Assembly: GCA_964385635.1 (NCBI GenBank)
Contig: CAYLPU010000074.1
Span: 1-25,923, forward strand
Length of the DNA: 25,923 bases
Source of the DNA: CAYLPU01 sp964385635
Lineage (GTDB): Bacteria; Chloroflexota; Anaerolineae; B4-G1
Direction: 5' to 3'
This document shows, piece by piece, positions 22,522 to 25,923 of the stretch. Under the pieces are notes generated by a model. It made no database searches, was not told the DNA's origin, and saw nothing but the letters and a program-made list of their open reading frames with translations. The stretch's first letter is position 1, and each line of letters starts with the position of its first letter. The position numbers and the translations under genes are program-made.

Positions 22522-24578
22522 AACAGGAACTCGTCCAGGTCGATCGCTTGACGATTGGCTACCGTTCCAGGCAGGGCCAGATGGTGGACGTACTGCGCAA
22601 TGTCTCGCTCGTCATGTCGGAAGGTGAGACGCTTGGTCTGGTGGGTGAATCTGGATGCGGCAAGAGCACGCTCGGCCTGGCCCTGCTGGGCTTTCTGCGT
22701 CCCGGCGGCCGGCTACGGGCCGGCACGGCGTTTTTTGACGGGGTGGACCTGTTCGGTCTGACGTCGGAGGAACTCGAGCAGTTTCGCGGGAAGCGGGTGG
22801 CTCTCATTCCTCAGAACGCTGGTCAGTCGCTGACGCCCACCATACGGGTAGGGGCCCAGATTGCAGAGCCGCTGATGCTGCACCTGGGCTACGGTCAGGC
22901 GGCGGCGCGTGAGCGGGTGGTCGAGTTGCTGCGCCTGGTGCACATGTCTCAACCTGCGGTTATGGCCGAGCGCTATCCCCACGAGCTCTCCGGCGGCCAA
23001 TTGCAGCGGGTCGTCGTTGCGATGGCCCTGGCCGGCGTGCCTGAACTGCTCATCCTCGACGAGCCGACGACGGGGCTCGACGTCACCACCCAGGCCCACA
23101 TCCTCGCATCGCTCCGGGAAATCCGGGAGAAAACCGCTACGACCATGCTGTACATCAGTCACGACCTCGGCGTGATCGCTCGTGTCAGCGACCGCGTGGC
23201 GGTGATGTACGCGGGGGAGATCGTGGAGGATGGGCTGGCGACCAGGGTCTTTGGCCAACCGACGCATCCCTACGCGCGCGGGCTCCTGGCCTCCATCCCC
23301 CGCGTCTCCAAGTCCAGCCTGCCGCAGTCCATGCCTGGTCGCCCGCCGGCCCCCGGCGAACACGAGGTGGGTTGTGCCTTCGCGCCACGTTGCCCCTTCG
23401 CCGACGAGACTTGCACCACCGTCGACCCCACGTTCGAGACGACGAAGCACGACGGGAAGACACCCCATTTGGTGCGCTGTCACCACTGGAAGCGGGTCGC
23501 AGGGGCTGAAGTATCGAGACAAGTGCAAGACCTGAGGGCTCGGGCCAAGCATATCGTCGAGGCAGAACCGCTCATCGAACTAAACAAAGTGGACATCACC
23601 TATGCCAAGCGGGGCTTTGGGGCATACCTGCAGCGCTGGCGCGGTGAGCCCGAGCCACCCAGAACGGTGAGTGACATCACTTTGACGCTCCATCGGGGCG
23701 AAACGCTGGCCCTCGTCGGTGAGAGCGGCAGCGGCAAGTCTACCATCGCCCGGACCATCGCCGGGCTGTTGCCACCGTGCGCGGGTCAGATCGACAGTGG
23801 GGAGTATGACCTCACCCGCGTCGCCGAACGACGACCAGGCGACCTGCAACGCAGGATCCAACTGGTCTTCCAGAACCCCGACGCCTCGCTCAACCCGCGC
23901 CACACCGTGCGCCAGATCCTCGACATGCCCCTGTGCCTCTACTTCGACCTGAGCCGGGAACAGCGGTTCGAGCAGTCCGTTTCCTCGCTCGAAAGGGTAC
24001 GGCTCAGCGCACCCTACATCTACCGCTTCCCCGGCCAGATGTCCGGTGGGGAAAAGCAACGGGTCGCCATCGCGCGGGCCTTTGCCGCCGAGCCGGATAT
24101 GGTACTGTGTGACGAAGTGACCTCCTCGCTCGACGTCTCGGTTCAGGCCGCCGTCCTGAACTTGCTGGCCGACCTCCAGGCCGGCCGGGGCGTGGCCTAC
24201 CTCTTCATCTCGCACGACATGGCCGTCGTCCGCGCCATCGCTGATCGAGTGGCCGTGTTGTATCAAGGGCGCTTGTGCGAGGTGGGCCCCGTCGAGCAGA
24301 TCTACACGCCACCTTACCATCCCTACACCGAGACATTACTGGCAGCGGTGCCGGAGCCGATTCCGGGCGCGCGGGCGCGCCTGCTGGCCAAGGATGTGCA
24401 GGAGGCGGAACCGCCAGCACGAGGTTGCCCGTTTCAGCGACGCTGTCCACGCCGGATAGGGGCCATCTGCGACGAAGAGAGGCCCTCTGGGCAGGTTGTG
24501 GCTGAGGGACACACCATTTGCTGTCACATCCCGCTCGAGGAGTTGCTGGCGTCTCAGGATGATGTCATCACAGGATGA
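22518..24578 (+). CDS. Fused double ABC ATPase (DppD-DppF in one chain)
   Basis: This 686-residue protein contains two complete nucleotide-binding domains that are usually separate subunits. Domain 1 has GESGCGKST (about 43-51), ELSGGQLQRV, LLILDEPTTGLD and a C-terminal Cys-containing oligopeptide-ATPase extension (CAFAPRCPFADETC). Domain 2 starts near residue 350, with GESGSGKST, MSGGEKQRVAIARA, DEVTSSLD and a second extension (GCPFQRRCPRR). All Walker A, signature and Walker B residues are present, so both sites should hydrolyse ATP. It powers the family 5 importer encoded upstream and overlaps the permease gene by 4 bases. Confidence 0.93.
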   Translation: MKQELVQVDRLTIGYRSRQGQMVDVLRNVSLVMSEGETLGLVGESGCGKSTLGLALLGFLRPGGRLRAGTAFFDGVDLFGLTSEELEQFRGKRVALIPQNAGQSLTPTIRVGAQIAEPLMLHLGYGQAAARERVVELLRLVHMSQPAVMAERYPHELSGGQLQRVVVAMALAGVPELLILDEPTTGLDVTTQAHILASLREIREKTATTMLYISHDLGVIARVSDRVAVMYAGEIVEDGLATRVFGQPTHPYARGLLASIPRVSKSSLPQSMPGRPPAPGEHEVGCAFAPRCPFADETCTTVDPTFETTKHDGKTPHLVRCHHWKRVAGAEVSRQVQDLRARAKHIVEAEPLIELNKVDITYAKRGFGAYLQRWRGEPEPPRTVSDITLTLHRGETLALVGESGSGKSTIARTIAGLLPPCAGQIDSGEYDLTRVAERRPGDLQRRIQLVFQNPDASLNPRHTVRQILDMPLCLYFDLSREQRFEQSVSSLERVRLSAPYIYRFPGQMSGGEKQRVAIARAFAAEPDMVLCDEVTSSLDVSVQAAVLNLLADLQAGRGVAYLFISHDMAVVRAIADRVAVLYQGRLCEVGPVEQIYTPPYHPYTETLLAAVPEPIPGARARLLAKDVQEAEPPARGCPFQRRCPRRIGAICDEERPSGQVVAEGHTICCHIPLEELLASQDDVITG

Positions 24579-24606
24579 CGAACATTTCAGAAGGAGATGG
24601 TGAAAG

Positions 24607-25704
24607 ATGTTAGGTCAGCTACCCGTTATCGAACTCGGCGGCTCCCCCCGAGAGCGAGGTCAAGCACACGGTGAGGCATTTCGTGATTTAGTCCACAAAG
24701 TTTATGATGACCACTTTGCGTATGTACTCCATCAACCGGAGGGCAAACCACACTCACTTACGCGAGATTGGTGTTTGCAGTGGGCGCGCGAGCACATACC
24801 GCATGTACGCGACTATGCCCCTGATCTTTTTGAAGAGGTAGAGGGCATCGCTGAGGGCGCCAATATGACGGTAGAGGAAGTGGTCTTCTTGAACGGTTTC
24901 CTCGACATCTTCGACTGGTCCTCCCCGACCTTCCAAGAGCATCGCCTTTCTCAGAGCGGTGGCTGCACCTCATTCGGCGTTTCGGGACGTGCGATGGGGG
25001 GCGAGGCGGTCATTGGGCAGAACTACGACTGGGCGTCGTTCCACCAACAAGGCGCCATCCTCTTGCGTGTAAAGAGCAACAGTGCTCCCGAGGCCCTGCT
25101 TTACACGACGGCAGGAGTGCTGGGTTGCGCGGGCATAAACGGAGCCGGTATTGCCGTTGTGATCAACAAATTGACTCCCAATGACTCCCGGTCAGGGGTT
25201 CTGTACCCATTTCTCATTCGCAAGTTGTTGAAAGCCTCGAATCCTGGCACGGCAATAGACGCTGTGATCGGCGCACGACGCGCTTCGGGGATGCACTTCG
25301 TTATCGGTGATGAGAGCGGCGGGATCGTTGCGCTGGAGACCAGTGCGACGGATTATGCTGTCGTAAATGGATGGGAAGGCCCTATCGGTCATGCCAACCA
25401 TTATGTGTGCGAGAAGATGCTGAAATATGAAGCACGCTGGATCGGTGCGCAGGGGCAGTCGATTTTCCGCCACAGTCGCATGAACTATCTGCTCAGTGAG
25501 GACGTTGGACGTTTCGATTTGGAGCGCTTCAAGCAGATTCTCAGCGACCACGCGAACCGTCCTATTGCCATTTGTCGCCACGATGAGCCTTACGGTACTT
25601 GCGGCAAGACGATCTGCGGCATGATTTTCGACCCTGCCCAACGAAAGGTGTATATAAGCGCAGGGAATCCATGTGAGAATGAGTTTGTCGAGTATGACGT
25701 TTAG
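24607..25704 (+). CDS. C45/AAT-family acyltransferase or amidohydrolase (Ntn fold)
   Basis: A 365-residue protein of the acyl-CoA:6-aminopenicillanate acyltransferase-like group. Conserved parts are ELGGSPRERGQAHGEAF (9-25), the EEVEGIAEGA segment (76-85), and the autoprocessing and nucleophile site GGCTSFGV with Cys120, followed by GQNYDW and GINGAGIAVVINKL. Self-cleavage before Cys120 would free the N-terminal cysteine that attacks an amide bond. Family members hydrolyse or form amides of amino compounds, including peptides and N-acyl amines. Last in the operon after the importer, it may deacylate an imported conjugate to free the amine for demethylation or transamination. No signal peptide, so cytoplasmic. 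AAGGAG lies upstream. Substrate inferred. Confidence 0.85.
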   Translation: MLGQLPVIELGGSPRERGQAHGEAFRDLVHKVYDDHFAYVLHQPEGKPHSLTRDWCLQWAREHIPHVRDYAPDLFEEVEGIAEGANMTVEEVVFLNGFLDIFDWSSPTFQEHRLSQSGGCTSFGVSGRAMGGEAVIGQNYDWASFHQQGAILLRVKSNSAPEALLYTTAGVLGCAGINGAGIAVVINKLTPNDSRSGVLYPFLIRKLLKASNPGTAIDAVIGARRASGMHFVIGDESGGIVALETSATDYAVVNGWEGPIGHANHYVCEKMLKYEARWIGAQGQSIFRHSRMNYLLSEDVGRFDLERFKQILSDHANRPIAICRHDEPYGTCGKTICGMIFDPAQRKVYISAGNPCENEFVEYDV

Positions 25705-25923
25705 GTAGACAGACCTGGTGCAAGGGGGCCAAATGCTGGTTGAGCGGCCGCTACCGCTGAGACAGGGAGACGGTGTGCTGAGGATGAGGATCGCTCAATC
25801 GGCAATTTCCTATTTGTAGATATTGCCTCCGAGGCAGAGCGTGGTCGATCCTGAGTAGACACTACAAATTCGAGTTTAGATAAACTGCGAAGCCCTGGGC
25901 ATTGGCCCAGATGAATCCGGTTC
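25705..25923. other. Trailing non-coding segment
   Basis: No gene is visible after the acyltransferase. TGCCT/AGGCA with a 3-base loop near 25825-25837 and CTGGGC/GCCCAG with an ATTG loop (25895-25910) are small hairpins without T-runs. The segment probably separates the operon from the next locus, but I cannot define a terminator. Confidence 0.5.

Noticed and set aside
25889..25923. Start or part of a tRNA at the window end (GGTTC)
   Set aside because: No cloverleaf arms can be traced and the sequence is cut off.

Overview
The window reads as a bacterial catabolic locus, most likely from a member of the Chloroflexota (inference). The clues are sigma70-type promoters, strong AGGAGG ribosome sites, a solute-binding lipoprotein with the Ala/Pro/Thr/Glu-rich linker common in that phylum, and many small palindromic repeats between genes. 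Every gene I can support lies on the + strand. They form two consecutive transcription units, each preceded by a good promoter with an almost identical operator.

Unit 1 (about 60-11576) starts with TTGACA-17-TACACT. It encodes two divergent citrate-synthase-fold proteins, a CoA-acylating aldehyde dehydrogenase, an iron alcohol dehydrogenase of the hydroxyacid-oxoacid transhydrogenase (ADHFE1) type, a truncated HAD fragment coupled to an MFS transporter, a class III aminotransferase, two MtmB-family methyltransferases (types A and B) and a MtmC/MttC-type corrinoid protein. A palindromic-repeat region follows (11591-11866).

Unit 2 (about 11954-25704) starts with TTGACA-17-TATATT. It encodes a GntR/UTRA regulator, a phosphonoacetaldehyde-hydrolase-like HAD protein, a second class III aminotransferase, a second MtmB A/B pair, a decayed start of a second corrinoid gene, an alkaline-phosphatase-superfamily hydrolase, a family 5 ABC importer (lipoprotein, two permeases, one fused double ATPase) and an Ntn-type acyltransferase/amidohydrolase of the C45/AAT family.

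The main novelty is the set of four MtmB homologues. They match monomethylamine methyltransferase over its full length, but carry an ordinary Leu or Met codon where classical MtmB has UAG-encoded pyrrolysine. They also lack most of the residues that contact pyrrolysine. They occur as two A/B pairs, each directly behind an aminotransferase, so an [aminotransferase - MtmB-A - MtmB-B - corrinoid protein] cassette seems to have duplicated and then lost one corrinoid gene.

Proposed working model (inference): an N-methylated amino compound is imported and perhaps freed from an amide or phosphoester conjugate by the C45 and phosphatase-like enzymes. The MtmB pairs pass its methyl group to the corrinoid protein. 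The resulting primary amine is transaminated to an aldehyde, which the PhnX-like HAD enzyme cleaves, the acylating dehydrogenase converts to an acyl-CoA, or the iron dehydrogenase reduces. An N-methyl-2-aminoethylphosphonate-like compound fits the HAD, aminotransferase and aldehyde dehydrogenase genes best. N-methyltaurine and N-methyl omega-amino acids remain possible. The methyl acceptor enzyme and the corrinoid reactivase are not in this window.
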